Notes under the pieces: model-generated | Database searches by the model: none | The model's input: the letters and a program-made list of their open reading frames with translations, nothing else | What the model was told of the DNA's origin: nothing | NCBI RefSeq assembly: GCF_029543085.1 | Contig: NZ_CP119967.1 | Location: forward strand, 2,010,501 to 2,074,500 | Origin: Pseudomonas sp. A34-9 | GTDB taxonomy: Bacteria > Pseudomonadota > Gammaproteobacteria > Pseudomonadales > Pseudomonadaceae | Reading direction: 5' to 3' | DNA length: 64,000 bases | Position numbers and translations under genes: made by a program | Part shown: positions 34,874 to 44,566 of the stretch, in pieces | How the letters are laid out: every line of letters begins with the position of its first letter | How positions within the stretch are numbered: the first letter of the stretch is position 1

Positions 34874-35685
34874 TACCTACCTCCAAACAGGCGCTCGAAG
34901 AATCCCTTCTTCTCGACATCGAGGAAACGGTGGGCTTTTTCTTTGCCCAACAGGCGGTCGACGGTATCGCTGTAAGCCTGACCGGCATCGCTCTGGTCGT
35001 CGAGAATCACCGGCACGCCCTGGTTGGATGCCTTGAGCACCGCCTGGGATTCCGGGATCACGCCGAGCAGGGTTACCGAGAGGATTTCCTTGACGTCTTC
35101 AACGCCAAGCATCTCGCCCTTTTCCACACGCTCTGGATGGTAGCGGGTGATCAGCAGGTGTTCCTTGATCGGGTCTTCGCCACGTTCGGCACGACGCGAT
35201 TTGCTCGCCAGCAGGCCGAGCATGCGGTCCGAGTCACGTACCGAGGACACTTCCGGGTTGGTCACGACGATCGCTTCATCAGCGAAGTACATGGCCAGGT
35301 GGGCGCCTTTCTCGATGCCGGCCGGGGAGTCGCAGACGACGAACTCGAATTGTTCCTTGAGCTCCATCAGGACTTTTTCCACGCCTTCGACAGTCAGCGC
35401 GTCTTTGTCGCGGGTCTGACTGGCGGCCAGTACGTAGAGGTTTTCCAGGCGCTTGTCTTTGATCAGCGCCTGTTGCAGGTTGGCTTCGCCGTTGACCACG
35501 TTGACGAAGTCATACACCACGCGGCGCTCGCAACCCATGATCAGGTCAAGGTTACGCAAGCCCACGTCGAAGTCGACGATCACTGTTTTGTGGCCGCGCA
35601 GAGCGAGGCCGGTACCGATAGCGGCGCTGGTGGTGGTCTTACCCACACCACCCTTGCCGGATGTAACCACGAGAATCTTGGCCAA
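34873..35685 (-). CDS. minD: Septum site-determining ATPase MinD
   Basis: A 270-residue membrane-associated ATPase with the deviant Walker [11 protein letters not shown] (residues 9-18) and the C-terminal amphipathic targeting helix (FFERLFGGR). The start codon is TTG at 35685 (TTG GCC AAG ATT), preceded by GGGGTG; no ATG gives the canonical [13 protein letters not shown] start. It binds the membrane with ATP, recruits MinC and is released by MinE. Middle gene of minCDE. Confidence 0.97.
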   Translation of the reverse strand: MAKILVVTSGKGGVGKTTTSAAIGTGLALRGHKTVIVDFDVGLRNLDLIMGCERRVVYDFVNVVNGEANLQQALIKDKRLENLYVLAASQTRDKDALTVEGVEKVLMELKEQFEFVVCDSPAGIEKGAHLAMYFADEAIVVTNPEVSSVRDSDRMLGLLASKSRRAERGEDPIKEHLLITRYHPERVEKGEMLGVEDVKEILSVTLLGVIPESQAVLKASNQGVPVILDDQSDAGQAYSDTVDRLLGKEKAHRFLDVEKKGFFERLFGGR

Positions 35686-35854
35686 GGTGTTTCACCCCTA
35701 AGGAAGAAGGACTTTTTAGCCCCTGAAAAACATCTCTTGAAAACTACTGCAGTCGGACAGCCTTGGCTGGAATTCGGCGTTGAGCCTTTTTCCTACTTCG
35801 TTTGAGCCGTTTTCGCTACGTTTTAGAGATGCTTGGAAAATGCGGCAGTATCCG

Positions 35855-36592
35855 TTAAAGCCGAATGATGTTCAACACGTCGCCCGACAGGCTGACCTGT
35901 ACGCCCGAGCCCCACATCGGGTCGCGGCGCAAATCTTCGGAAACCTTGTAATGGCCGGCGATGGAGATCAGTTCAGCGCTCAATTGCTGACAGAAAATCC
36001 GTGCCTTGGTATCACCCTTCACGCCGGCCAGCGCACGGCCACGCATCGGGCCGTATACATGGATGTTGCCATCGGCGAGAAGTTCCGCCCCCGGGCTGAC
36101 CGAAGACACCACGACCAAATCGCCACCCTGGGCATATATCTGTTGGCCACCACGCACTGGCGTAGTGATGACACGGGTCGGTTTGATGGTCGGTTCAGGC
36201 GGTTTTTCCGGCTTCTTTTTAACTTCGGCTTCCGGTGTTTCCAGCGGTCGCTCACGGGCACCTGACGGCGGCAACACCGGAATGTCGATGGCAATGGCGG
36301 CGGCGATATCTTCGATGCGGCTGGCGCGTATCGCCAGGGTGCGCAGGCCATGTTGACGGCAGACGCGCATCAGGCCCGGCAGATCGACGGCGCCTTCGCT
36401 CGGCGGCAGTTTGTCCAGCGCCAGAACCAGTGGCGCGTTGCTGAAGAAGTTCGGCGCCTGGGCGACTTTGGCGGCCAATTGCCGATCGAGGCTTTCGAGG
36501 TCGTTACGGGCCAGTTCCAGCACAGTAATGGCCAGCATGCTGCCCTTGAGCTGGAATACGGGATCTTGGTCTAACGGTTCGGTTTGGCTCAT
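35855..36592 (-). CDS. minC: Septum site-determining inhibitor MinC
   Basis: A 245-residue protein. Residues about 1-105 form the N-domain that inhibits FtsZ, then a proline/lysine-rich linker ([15 protein letters not shown], about 130-145), and about 150-245 the C-terminal beta-helix ([29 protein letters not shown]). The ATG at 36592 gives the usual N-terminus; the frame is open 22 codons further upstream without the family sequence. It is divergent from the acyltransferase gene. The 169-base gap to minD is longer than usual in an operon. Confidence 0.96.
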   Translation of the reverse strand: MSQTEPLDQDPVFQLKGSMLAITVLELARNDLESLDRQLAAKVAQAPNFFSNAPLVLALDKLPPSEGAVDLPGLMRVCRQHGLRTLAIRASRIEDIAAAIAIDIPVLPPSGARERPLETPEAEVKKKPEKPPEPTIKPTRVITTPVRGGQQIYAQGGDLVVVSSVSPGAELLADGNIHVYGPMRGRALAGVKGDTKARIFCQQLSAELISIAGHYKVSEDLRRDPMWGSGVQVSLSGDVLNIIRL

Positions 36593-36709
36593 GTCGGCAT
36601 ACAACGGCTTGTCACTAAAAGTGCCGAGACTTATAACGAGAACGCCCGCGAGCCGCAAGCCGGGTCGAACGATGTAGAATGCGCGGCCACTGTATTTACG
36701 GAAGCTTTA

Positions 36710-37642
36710 ATGGATCGCCCGCGTTTTCGAAAAGCATTTTTATCGCCACGCTTCTGGCCGCTCTGGTGCGGTCTGGGGCTTTTGTGGCTGATCGTGCAGT
36801 TGCCGTATCCGGCCTTGCTGACCATCGGTCGAGTTTTAGGCGCTTTGATGTATCGCGTGGCCGGCGACCGGCGGCGCATTGCCAAGCGCAATCTTGAGCT
36901 GTGCTTCCCGGAAAAGTCGGCCGCCGAGCGCAAACGCCTGCTCAAGGAAAACTTCGCCTCCACGGGCATCGCCTTTTTTGAAATGGCCATGAGCTGGTGG
37001 TGGTCGCGCGAGCGCCTGGCCAAACTGGCCCACGTCGAAGGTCTGGAGCATTTGCAAAAAGCCCAGCGTGAAGGCAAAGGCGTGATCCTGATGGCGGCGC
37101 ATTTCACCACGCTGGAAATCGGCGCGGCGTTGCTCGGTCAGCAGCACACCATCGACGGCATGTACCGCGAACACAAAAATCCGCTGTTCGACTTCGTCCA
37201 GCGTCAGGGCCGCGAGCGGCACAACCTCGATTCGCTGGCGGTGGAGCGCGACGACGTGCGTGGCATGCTCAAATTGCTGCGCTCCGGTCGCGCGATCTGG
37301 TACGCACCGGATCAGGACTATGGCGCCAAGCAGAGTATTTTCGTGCCGCTGTTTGGCATTCAGGCGGCGACCGTGACGGCGACGACCAAATTCGCCCGGC
37401 TCGGCAAGGCGCTGGTGGTGCCGTTCACTCAAGAACGTCTGGCCGACGGCAGCGGTTATCGCTTGGTGATTCACCCGCCGCTGGAAGACTTCCCCGGCGA
37501 AACCGAAGAAGCCGATTGCATCCGCATCAATCAGTGGGTCGAAAGCGCCTTGCGTGCCTGCCCCGAGCAATACCTGTGGGCGCATCGCCGCTTCAAGAGC
37601 CGGCCACCGGGCGAGCCGAAGCTGTACGCAAAACGCGGTTGA
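36710..37642 (+). CDS. Lipid A lauroyl/myristoyl acyltransferase (LpxL/HtrB family)
   Basis: A 310-residue inner-membrane acyltransferase. One N-terminal membrane helix (about 18-45), then the HX4(D/E) catalytic region AAHFTTLEIG (His and Glu, about 120-130). YAPDQDYG, and the later TATTKFARLGKALVVPF, are typical of LpxL. It adds a secondary acyl chain to Kdo2-lipid IVA. Pseudomonas has more than one paralogue, so lpxL versus htrB2 type numbering is left open. GGAAG lies upstream of the ATG. Confidence 0.9.
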   Translation: MDRPRFRKAFLSPRFWPLWCGLGLLWLIVQLPYPALLTIGRVLGALMYRVAGDRRRIAKRNLELCFPEKSAAERKRLLKENFASTGIAFFEMAMSWWWSRERLAKLAHVEGLEHLQKAQREGKGVILMAAHFTTLEIGAALLGQQHTIDGMYREHKNPLFDFVQRQGRERHNLDSLAVERDDVRGMLKLLRSGRAIWYAPDQDYGAKQSIFVPLFGIQAATVTATTKFARLGKALVVPFTQERLADGSGYRLVIHPPLEDFPGETEEADCIRINQWVESALRACPEQYLWAHRRFKSRPPGEPKLYAKRG

Positions 37643-37677
37643 TTCCCCCATCCTTTTGAGCACCATGGAGTGTTGCG

Positions 37678-38835
37678 ATGAGCCCAGCTGAACCGGTCAC
37701 AGGTTTGATTCTTTCCGGCGGCGGGGCTCGAGCGGCATATCAGGTGGGGGTGCTGGCGGCAATTGCCGAGTTGCTGCCGTTGGGCGCCGACAACCCGTTT
37801 CCGGTAATCGTCGGCACCTCGGCCGGGGCGATCAACGCCGTCAGCCTCGCCAGTGGCGCCAGCGATTTTCGCGCCGCCATCGAACGTCTGACCTTGTTCT
37901 GGCAGGGCTTTCGCAGCCATCGCGTGCTGCGCAGTGACTGGCCCGGCGTTATCCGTCAGGCCAGCCGCTTTGTCAGCCACAGCCTGCTCGGCCTCGGTCG
38001 ACAGTTGCCGGTGGCGCTGCTCAACAGTTCGCCGCTGCGCGATCTGCTCAATGAAAAACTGCACATGCCCGGCATCGCCGAATCGATTGCGCGCAAGCAA
38101 TTGCACGCGGTGGCAGTGACCGCGTTCGGCTACGAGTCGGGGCAAGCGGTGACGTTCTATCAGGGCGGCGGCAAGATCGATTCATGGCTGCGACATCGAC
38201 GTATTGGTGTGCCGACGCAGTTATCGGTTGAGCATCTGTTGGCCAGTTCGGCGATTCCGTTGTTGTTCGCGCCGGTGAAAATCGGTGATGAATATTTTGG
38301 CGATGGCGCGGTGCGGCAATCGGCGCCGATCAGTCCCGCATTGCACTTGGGCGCGAGCCGGGTGCTGGTGGTGGGCGTCAGCGGCAACCCGCGCGGGTTT
38401 GATCCGCAGCAGCCGCTGGAGCGTGCCTACACGGGGCAACAGCCGACGTTGGCGCAGATTGGCGGACACATGCTCAACAGTACGTTCATTGACAGTCTCG
38501 AAAGCGATATCGAGTTGCTGCAGCGTCTCAACCAGTTCAGCCATCTGATGCCCGCCGGCACGCCAACGCGCGAGTTGGGTGTGGCGCCGGTGGAGGTCTT
38601 GGTGATCTCGCCGAGTCAGCCGATCGATGAGATTGCGGCGCGGCATCGCCAGGAGTTGCCGGCGGCGTTGCGTTTGTTTCTGCGTGGGCCAGGGGCGACC
38701 AAGACGAGCGGGGCAGGGGTGTTGAGTTATCTGTTGTTCGAGGCGGGGTATTGCAGCGAGTTGATTGATCTGGGACGGCGCGATGCGTTGGCCAAGCGTG
38801 AGGAGTTGCGCCGGTTTTTGGGCTTAACTTCCTAA
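37678..38835 (+). CDS. Patatin-like phospholipase
   Basis: A 385-residue protein. The oxyanion loop GGGARAAYQVGVL (about 13-25), nucleophile elbow GTSAG (Ser at about 46) and catalytic Asp in FGDGAVRQ (about 205) are all present, so it should be active. It probably hydrolyses acyl chains from phospholipids or lysophospholipids. No signal peptide. It follows the acyltransferase by 35 bases and is probably co-transcribed with it. Confidence 0.9.
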   Translation: MSPAEPVTGLILSGGGARAAYQVGVLAAIAELLPLGADNPFPVIVGTSAGAINAVSLASGASDFRAAIERLTLFWQGFRSHRVLRSDWPGVIRQASRFVSHSLLGLGRQLPVALLNSSPLRDLLNEKLHMPGIAESIARKQLHAVAVTAFGYESGQAVTFYQGGGKIDSWLRHRRIGVPTQLSVEHLLASSAIPLLFAPVKIGDEYFGDGAVRQSAPISPALHLGASRVLVVGVSGNPRGFDPQQPLERAYTGQQPTLAQIGGHMLNSTFIDSLESDIELLQRLNQFSHLMPAGTPTRELGVAPVEVLVISPSQPIDEIAARHRQELPAALRLFLRGPGATKTSGAGVLSYLLFEAGYCSELIDLGRRDALAKREELRRFLGLTS

Positions 38836-38840
38836 AGGCG

Positions 38841-38918
38841 AAAGATCGCAGCCTGCGGCAGCTCCAACATTGGAATGCGCTATCCCTGTAGGAGCTGGCG
38901 AAGCCTGCGATCTTTTGA
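38841..38918. repeat. REP pair, facing copies
   Basis: Facing REPs between the convergent patatin and porin genes. One copy is diverged (CTGGCGAAGCCTGCGATC), a variant also seen at 44.47 kb. Confidence 0.85.
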
Positions 38919-38924
38919 TCTTTA

Positions 38925-39710
38925 TCAGAAGTGGAACTTCACCAGGAAGCTGGTCACGTTCTGATTGGTGGTGAACGCACGGGTGTCGTCGATCCCGTAT
39001 TTGTCTTTCCAGTAGTCGTACTCAACACCGACGTACAGCTGCTTCTCGCCGAAATTCAGCGCCTTGCCCAAGTCGTATTTGACCTGTGGGTTGAAGTGCA
39101 GGTTGGCGTGGTATTCGCCACGGTTGTTGACGTCGTTGTCGACGACCCAGTCCATGTAACCATCGATCAGCACGTTCGAGTCGCCAACCGGGATGGTGTA
39201 GGACCAGACCGGGGTGATCTGCCAGACGTTGTCACCCGGGCGCGAGCCTTCGGTGTGGCGCTGGTAGAAGTTCAGCTGGAAGTAGTCGAAACCCGGGATG
39301 GCCAGGTCGAAGCCTGGACCGATCAGGTAGGACTCGGTGTCACCCTCGCCGAACTCGTAGGTCATTGCCAGCAGGACGTCTTTGATCGGGCCGAACTCGA
39401 TCTTTTGATCGAGCACCTTGCCCAGCGAGATGCGTGGCTGGAACTCGCCGTAGTAGGTGTTCGGACCATTGTTGAAGTCCTTTTCACCGTTGTAGAAGAT
39501 CTTGTCGACGAACAGGAAGTTATCCCCGTACTTCCAGGCATCGGCGTGCTCGAAGGTGACGGTCTGCTGGATCGCAGGGTTGACCTTGAAGTCTTTACCG
39601 TAGAGATAGGTCAGGCTGTTGTTCTGCCACTGCAGCAGACCATCGGCCATGGCCTGGCCGCCGGCCAACATCGATCCCGCGAGCATCAGGCTGGTGCACA
39701 TACGTTTCAT
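38925..39710 (-). CDS. Tsx/OmpK-like nucleoside-type outer membrane channel, copy 1
   Basis: A 261-residue outer-membrane protein with a signal peptide (1-22, ending AMA), a beta-strand-rich mature chain and the terminal aromatic signature SFLVKFHF for outer-membrane assembly. It belongs to the OmpK/Tsx channel family (NNSLTYLYGKDF, TFEHADAWKYGDNFLFVDK). Tsx-type channels take up nucleosides. It is the last of the purine-degradation locus; copy 2 is directly upstream, about 70% similar by eye, so the pair arose by tandem duplication. It may carry purines, urate or allantoin. Confidence 0.85.
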   Translation of the reverse strand: MKRMCTSLMLAGSMLAGGQAMADGLLQWQNNSLTYLYGKDFKVNPAIQQTVTFEHADAWKYGDNFLFVDKIFYNGEKDFNNGPNTYYGEFQPRISLGKVLDQKIEFGPIKDVLLAMTYEFGEGDTESYLIGPGFDLAIPGFDYFQLNFYQRHTEGSRPGDNVWQITPVWSYTIPVGDSNVLIDGYMDWVVDNDVNNRGEYHANLHFNPQVKYDLGKALNFGEKQLYVGVEYDYWKDKYGIDDTRAFTTNQNVTSFLVKFHF

Positions 39711-40085
39711 TCGGTTGCTCCCAAAGTAGGTGTTCCACGTTTATTTTTTTTAAGATCGGCGCTCTGGTGTGGCGCCTTTTTTCGTTGCTGCAAAAAGTCA
39801 TCCGATCGGTCAGCTTCGTTGCTGTTAGCAAGAGCTGAGCCAAGGCTTTCGAAAAGCAAAAAAACGCCCTCTCGGCTGCTGAAAAACAGTCGATTGAGCG
39901 TGTTTTCGGGATGCCTCGGTACTGACCGGGGCCGGGATAAGTTGGCCCGTCGGTCAGGAATTAAATCCGGGCTTTTTTTTAGACCGAATTCAGGTGGCCG
40001 CGGAGAATACTGACTCAACGGCCAGGTCTCAAGTGCCCCGCAACAGAGCACCGACGACAGGCATGGGGCACGGTTGCGGGCCATC

Positions 40086-40871
40086 TTAGAAATGCACCTT
40101 GACCAGCAGGCTGGCGGTGTTCTGGTTGGTGTCGAAGTTGTGGGTGCTTTCGACGCCGTATTTGTTTTTCCAATAACTGTATTCGGTGCCCACATACAGC
40201 TGCTTCTGGCTCCAGCCCAAGGCTTTGCCCAGGTCATATTTGATCTGCGGGTTGATGTGCAGGTTGGCGTGGTAGGTGCCGCGCGCGTTCTCATCGTTGT
40301 CGACGACCCAGTCGAGGTAGCCGTCGATCAGCACATCGGAATTGCCCAGGGGAAAGCTGTAGGACCAGCCGGGGGTGATTTGCCAGACGCCATCGCCGGG
40401 GCGCGGGCCTTCGGTCTGGCGGCGGAAGATATTCAGGGTGACGTAGTTGAAGCCGGGCACCTTGAGGTCGAAGCCGGGGCCGATCAGGTAGGCCTCGCTG
40501 TCGCCTTCGCCGTACTCGTAAGTCATCGCCAGCAGCACGTCCTTGATCGGGCCGAACTCGAGCTTCTGGTCGAAGATCTTGCCGAACGAGAAGCGCGGGG
40601 TGAATTCGCCGTAGAAGGCGTGGGGGCCTTTGTTCGTGTCTTCTTTGCCGTTGTAGAAGATCTTGTCGACGAACAGGAAGTTGTCGCCGTACTTCCACTT
40701 GTCGGCGTGCTCGAAGGTCAGCGTCTGCTGGATCGACGGGTTGATCGCGAAATTCTTGCCGTACAGGTAGCTGAGGCTGTTGGTCTGCCACAGCAGTAAA
40801 TCGCCGGCCATGGCCTGACTCGCGGCCAGCAGGCCGCCACTCAACAGAACATTGGTTTGCGTGCGAATCAT
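40086..40871 (-). CDS. Tsx/OmpK-like nucleoside-type outer membrane channel, copy 2
   Basis: A 261-residue protein of the same length as copy 1, with signal peptide (1-22), the same NNSLSYLYGKNF and HADKWKYGDNFLFVDKIFYNG blocks and the terminal SLLVKVHF. Differences concentrate in the putative loops (for example DVNNRGEY versus DENARGTY), which suggests different ligand preferences. It lies downstream of the NCS2 purine permease gene on the same strand. The 375-base gap to copy 1 holds an AT-rich region without a gene and allows separate transcription. Confidence 0.85.
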   Translation of the reverse strand: MIRTQTNVLLSGGLLAASQAMAGDLLLWQTNSLSYLYGKNFAINPSIQQTLTFEHADKWKYGDNFLFVDKIFYNGKEDTNKGPHAFYGEFTPRFSFGKIFDQKLEFGPIKDVLLAMTYEYGEGDSEAYLIGPGFDLKVPGFNYVTLNIFRRQTEGPRPGDGVWQITPGWSYSFPLGNSDVLIDGYLDWVVDNDENARGTYHANLHINPQIKYDLGKALGWSQKQLYVGTEYSYWKNKYGVESTHNFDTNQNTASLLVKVHF

Positions 40872-40924
40872 CTGTTGCTCCCTCTTGTTTTTATTGTTTG
40901 AGGCGCAGAACTGTTGCGTGCTCT

Positions 40925-41014
40925 TGTGGGAGCGAGCCTGCTCGCGAAGAGGGTGTGTCAGTCGCCATCACTGTTGAATGACACACCGCTTTCGCGAGCA
41001 GGCTCGCTCCCACA
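40925..41014. repeat. REP pair of the GTGGGAGCGAGCCTGCTCGCG type
   Basis: Two perfectly facing copies of the second REP type, between the permease and porin genes. Confidence 0.9.
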
Positions 41015-41033
41015 AGGTTTTGTGGTGACTTCG

Positions 41034-42392
41034 TTAGTGCTGGTGCGCGTGACAGTCGTTGATCGCTGCGCGCTCTTTGCCGCCGAGAATGTTGAACAGC
41101 AGGTTCAGCGTCAGCGCACTGAGCGTGGCCATCGCGATGCCGCTGTGAGTAATCGGGCTCATCCACAACGGCAGATGCGCGAAGAACTCCGGACGTACCA
41201 CGGGGATCAGGCCCATGCCGATGCTCACCGCCACCAGCAACTGGTTGCGCCGGTCACCGATGTCGGCTTCCTGGAGAATCTTGATCCCGGTCGCGGCAAC
41301 CATGCCGAACATCGCAATCGCCGCGCCGCCGAGTACCGCCGGTGGAATCGACGCCACCAGAAATGCCGCTTTAGGCAACAGGCTCAGAACGATCAGCAGG
41401 CCACCGGCGACGATGGTCACCGAGCGGCAGCGCACGCCGGTCATCTGCACCAGACCGATGTTCTGGGCGAACGAGGAGTGGGTGAAAGTGTTGAAGAAAC
41501 CCGCGACAAACGAGGCGCCGGCATCACACAGCAAGCCGCGACGCAGCATGCGCGGGCAGACTTCCTGACCGGTGATCTTGCCCAGCGCGAGGAACATGCC
41601 GGTGGATTCGACGAAGATGATTACCACCACCAGACACATCGACAGGATCGGTGCCAGTTCGAATTTCGGCATGCCGAAATGCAGCGGGGTGACGAACTGA
41701 ATCCATGGCGCGTTGGCCATGCCGCTCAGGTCGACCATGCCGATCGCACCGCACAGAACGTAGCCGATGCACATGCCGATCAACACGGAAATATTCACCC
41801 AAAAACCGCGCATGAAGCGGTGAATCAGCAAAATGGTGCCCAACACCAGGGCGGCGATGGCCAGATAAACCGGTGAACCGAATTGCGCCGCGGCGGCACC
41901 GCCACCGGCCCAGTTCACGGCCACGGGGAACAGCGACAAACCGATCGAGGTGATAACCGTGCCAGTTACCAGCGGCGGAAAGAAGCGCACGACCTTGGAC
42001 ATGAACGGCGCGATGAGCATGCCGAAGAACCCGGCGGCGATCGTCGCGCCGAAGATGCCTTGCAGGCCGATACCGGGCATGCCAGCCATGGCGACCATGC
42101 TGCCGACCGCGGCAAAACTGGCGCCCATCATCACCGGCATGCGAATGCCCATCGGGCCGATGCCCATCGATTGCACGATGGTGGCGACACCCGCGACCAG
42201 CAGGTCGGCGTTGATCAGGAAGGCAATTTCTTCACGACTCAGGCCAGCGGCCTGTCCAATGATCAGCGGCACCGCGATGGCACCACCGTACATCAGCAGA
42301 ACATGTTGCAAACCGACCAGAATCAGTTGCAAAAGGGGCAATCGCTGAATGGCGGGTGCGTCGGGGATGCGCGCTTTGGACAGCTCGGACAT
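41034..42392 (-). CDS. NCS2-family purine/xanthine-type permease
   Basis: A 452-residue inner-membrane protein with about 12-14 membrane segments. It has the NCS2 signature QHVLLMYGGAIAVPLIIG (about 28-45) and the VESTGMFLALGKITG region, which includes the substrate-binding Glu. It should import xanthine, uric acid or uracil with a cation. Its neighbours degrade urate, which makes urate or xanthine the likely cargo. GAGGT lies upstream of the ATG. Confidence 0.88.
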   Translation of the reverse strand: MSELSKARIPDAPAIQRLPLLQLILVGLQHVLLMYGGAIAVPLIIGQAAGLSREEIAFLINADLLVAGVATIVQSMGIGPMGIRMPVMMGASFAAVGSMVAMAGMPGIGLQGIFGATIAAGFFGMLIAPFMSKVVRFFPPLVTGTVITSIGLSLFPVAVNWAGGGAAAAQFGSPVYLAIAALVLGTILLIHRFMRGFWVNISVLIGMCIGYVLCGAIGMVDLSGMANAPWIQFVTPLHFGMPKFELAPILSMCLVVVIIFVESTGMFLALGKITGQEVCPRMLRRGLLCDAGASFVAGFFNTFTHSSFAQNIGLVQMTGVRCRSVTIVAGGLLIVLSLLPKAAFLVASIPPAVLGGAAIAMFGMVAATGIKILQEADIGDRRNQLLVAVSIGMGLIPVVRPEFFAHLPLWMSPITHSGIAMATLSALTLNLLFNILGGKERAAINDCHAHQH

Positions 42393-42484
42393 GCAACACC
42401 TCGGATCTTTTTATTCTTGTGATTGAACAGCTGCCGGGTTGCTCACAGCTGTTTCTGTGCATCAGGTAAAACCGCGTCAAGGCG

Positions 42485-42550
42485 ATTCGCGAGCAGGCTC
42501 GCTCCCACAGGAAATGCGCGATCTCTGTGGGAGCGAGCCTGCTCGCGAAG
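42485..42550. repeat. REP pair of the GTGGGAGCGAGCCTGCTCGCG type
   Basis: Two facing copies of the second REP type in the gap between puuD and the permease gene. Confidence 0.9.
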
Positions 42551-42559
42551 CTTTGTTGC

Positions 42560-43873
42560 TTAGTTGGTCTGTGCTCCCTGGGCGATCCATGCACCGATCA
42601 GGTCACGTTCCTGCTGGGTCATCTGCGTGATGTTGCCCAGTGGCATGATCTGCGTGGTGATGGCTTGCGCCTGGATGCGCGCCGCGTTCTGGCGGATCTG
42701 CTCGGGGGTGTCGAACATCACACCCGCGGGTGCAGCGCTGAACAACGGGCTGGTCGGTTTGGCCGAGTGGCAAACCGCGCAACGCTCTTGAATCACGTTG
42801 TGCACTTTGTCGAAGGCCGGACCTGCATTGGAGGCTTGCGCCGGTGCTGCGGCAGGCGCTGCGGGTGCAGCAGGTGCCGCCGCTTCAGCCGGTTTCGCGC
42901 CACCACCCAGTGCCGTTTCCGGCAGCGGTTGGTACTCGATTTTCGCTGGCGCCTTGGCCACTTCCGGAGCGGTCGACATCGGTGCAGGACCGGTGACGTA
43001 CGCCAGAGTGATCATGCCCACCGCTGCCACCGGCAACGTCCAGGCAAACTTGTGGCTGTCGTGACGGGTGTTGAAGTAGTGACGCACCAACACTGCCAAC
43101 ACTGCGATCCCGGCCAGGATCAACCAGTTGTACTGGCTGCCATAGGTGCTCGGGAAGTGGTTGCTGATCATGATGAACAGCACCGGCAGGGTGAAATAGT
43201 TGTTGTGACGCGAACGCAGCAAGCCTTTGGCGGGCAGCGCCGGGTCCGGCGTACGGTTTTCGGCAATCGCCGCGACCAGTGCACGCTGCGCCGGCATGAT
43301 GATGCGGAACACGTTACCGACCATGATGGTGCCGATGATCGCGCCGACATGCAGGTACGCACCACGACCGCTGAACACTTTGCTGAAGCCATACGCTGCG
43401 CCGATGATCAGCACGAACAGGATGAAGCCGAGCAAAGCAGGGCGTTTGCCCAAGGCCGAGTCGCAGAGGAAGGAGTAGATGAACCAGCCGAGGAACAGCG
43501 AGCCGATACCGATGGCCACGCCTTCAGGGCCGCTCAGTGTGCTGCCCGGAGCCAGCAGGTAGAGCGTTGGATTGGAGTAGAACACTACGCACAGCAGCGC
43601 GATACCCGACATCCAGGTGAAGTAGGCTTCCCATTTGAACCAGTGCAGGTTCTCCGGCATCGACGGCGGGGCCAGTTTGTATTTTTCCAGGTGATAGATA
43701 CCGCCGCCGTGGATCGCCCACAGATCACCGGCCAGACCGGTTTTCGGATTGACGCGGTTGAGGTTGTTCTCCAGCCAGACGAAGTAGAACGACGCGCCGA
43801 TCCAGGCCACGCCAGTAATCATGTGAACCCAGCGCACGCTCAGGTTCAGCCATTCCAACAGATGTGCTTCCAC
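42560..43873 (-). CDS. puuD: Membrane-bound urate hydroxylase with fused cytochrome c (PuuD)
   Basis: A 437-residue integral membrane protein with about eight to nine helices (for example HMITGVAWIGASFYFVWLE) and, after an Ala/Pro-rich linker (about 325-370), a cytochrome c domain with CAVCH. This is the PuuD architecture. It oxidises urate to 5-hydroxyisourate and passes electrons to the respiratory chain instead of making hydrogen peroxide like soluble uricase. Translation begins at GTG with GAGAGGT upstream. It lies in the cluster directly with the next enzymes of the pathway. Confidence 0.93.
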   Translation of the reverse strand: MEAHLLEWLNLSVRWVHMITGVAWIGASFYFVWLENNLNRVNPKTGLAGDLWAIHGGGIYHLEKYKLAPPSMPENLHWFKWEAYFTWMSGIALLCVVFYSNPTLYLLAPGSTLSGPEGVAIGIGSLFLGWFIYSFLCDSALGKRPALLGFILFVLIIGAAYGFSKVFSGRGAYLHVGAIIGTIMVGNVFRIIMPAQRALVAAIAENRTPDPALPAKGLLRSRHNNYFTLPVLFIMISNHFPSTYGSQYNWLILAGIAVLAVLVRHYFNTRHDSHKFAWTLPVAAVGMITLAYVTGPAPMSTAPEVAKAPAKIEYQPLPETALGGGAKPAEAAAPAAPAAPAAAPAQASNAGPAFDKVHNVIQERCAVCHSAKPTSPLFSAAPAGVMFDTPEQIRQNAARIQAQAITTQIMPLGNITQMTQQERDLIGAWIAQGAQTN

Positions 43874-43924
43874 AGTCTTTACCTCTCGCCTGTCACTCTT
43901 GTTGTCGAGTGATCAGACCTTCTC

Positions 43925-44428
43925 TTATTGGTGGGGGGCGAGGATCAAACGCTCATCCTCTTTGAAAAAATGCTCATCGCAGTTATTGCCTGTGCCACTG
44001 CGATCAACCACCAGGAAGTCATCCCGCTTTTCGATCGTCAGCACCGGGTGGTGCCAGACGCCGCGATGGTAATTAATGCCCTGCCTGCCGTTGGTGACGA
44101 AGGCGCGGACCAAGCCTGATACAGGTTCATCGCCAAGTGGCGCGACCACGATCAGAAAGGGGTTGCCGAGCAGCGGTATGAAAGCCTGGCTGCCCAGCGG
44201 ATGGCGTTCCAGCATGCAAACGGTCAGCGGCATGTCCTGCGCGTCGGCGCGGAAGATGCTGATGATCGCGTTGTCCTCAGGCTGAGCGGTTTCGACCGTC
44301 GCCAGTTTATGGAAGCGCATGGTCGAACCGTTGTTGATCATGAAGTGATCGCTGCCGTCGGTTTCGATCACGTCACCGAAAGGGGCGAAGGCTTCTTTGG
44401 TCAGCGGTTCAATCTGTAGTGTGCGCAT
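43925..44428 (-). CDS. allA: Ureidoglycolate lyase
   Basis: A 167-residue cupin-fold enzyme. FAPFGDVIETDG (about 14-25) and NYHRGVWHHPVLTIE (about 118-132, metal-site region) are characteristic. It splits (S)-ureidoglycolate into glyoxylate and urea, the last step of the locus. AAGAAGAA lies upstream of the ATG. Confidence 0.93.
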   Translation of the reverse strand: MRTLQIEPLTKEAFAPFGDVIETDGSDHFMINNGSTMRFHKLATVETAQPEDNAIISIFRADAQDMPLTVCMLERHPLGSQAFIPLLGNPFLIVVAPLGDEPVSGLVRAFVTNGRQGINYHRGVWHHPVLTIEKRDDFLVVDRSGTGNNCDEHFFKEDERLILAPHQ

Positions 44429-44472
44429 GCTGTTCTTCTTATCCGAATTCGTTGTCTGTTCACTGCATTTCT

Positions 44473-44559
44473 CTGTAGGAGCTGGCGAAGCCTGCGATCT
44501 TTTGACCTTGCTTTTAAAATCAAAATCAAAAGATCGCAGCCTGCGGCAGCTCCTACAGA
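44473..44559. repeat. REP pair, facing copies
   Basis: Facing REPs between alc and allA; one copy is the CTGGCGAAGCCTGCGATC variant. Confidence 0.88.
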
Positions 44560-44566
44560 CTCAGCA

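Noticed and set aside
39711..40085. Possible small gene between the two porin genes
   Set aside because: Frames there have no convincing start or composition; the stretch is AT-rich and better explained as promoter and leader of porin copy 1.
1345..44559. CRISPR array
   Set aside because: The repeated units are facing REP pairs without regular spacers, and no cas genes are present.
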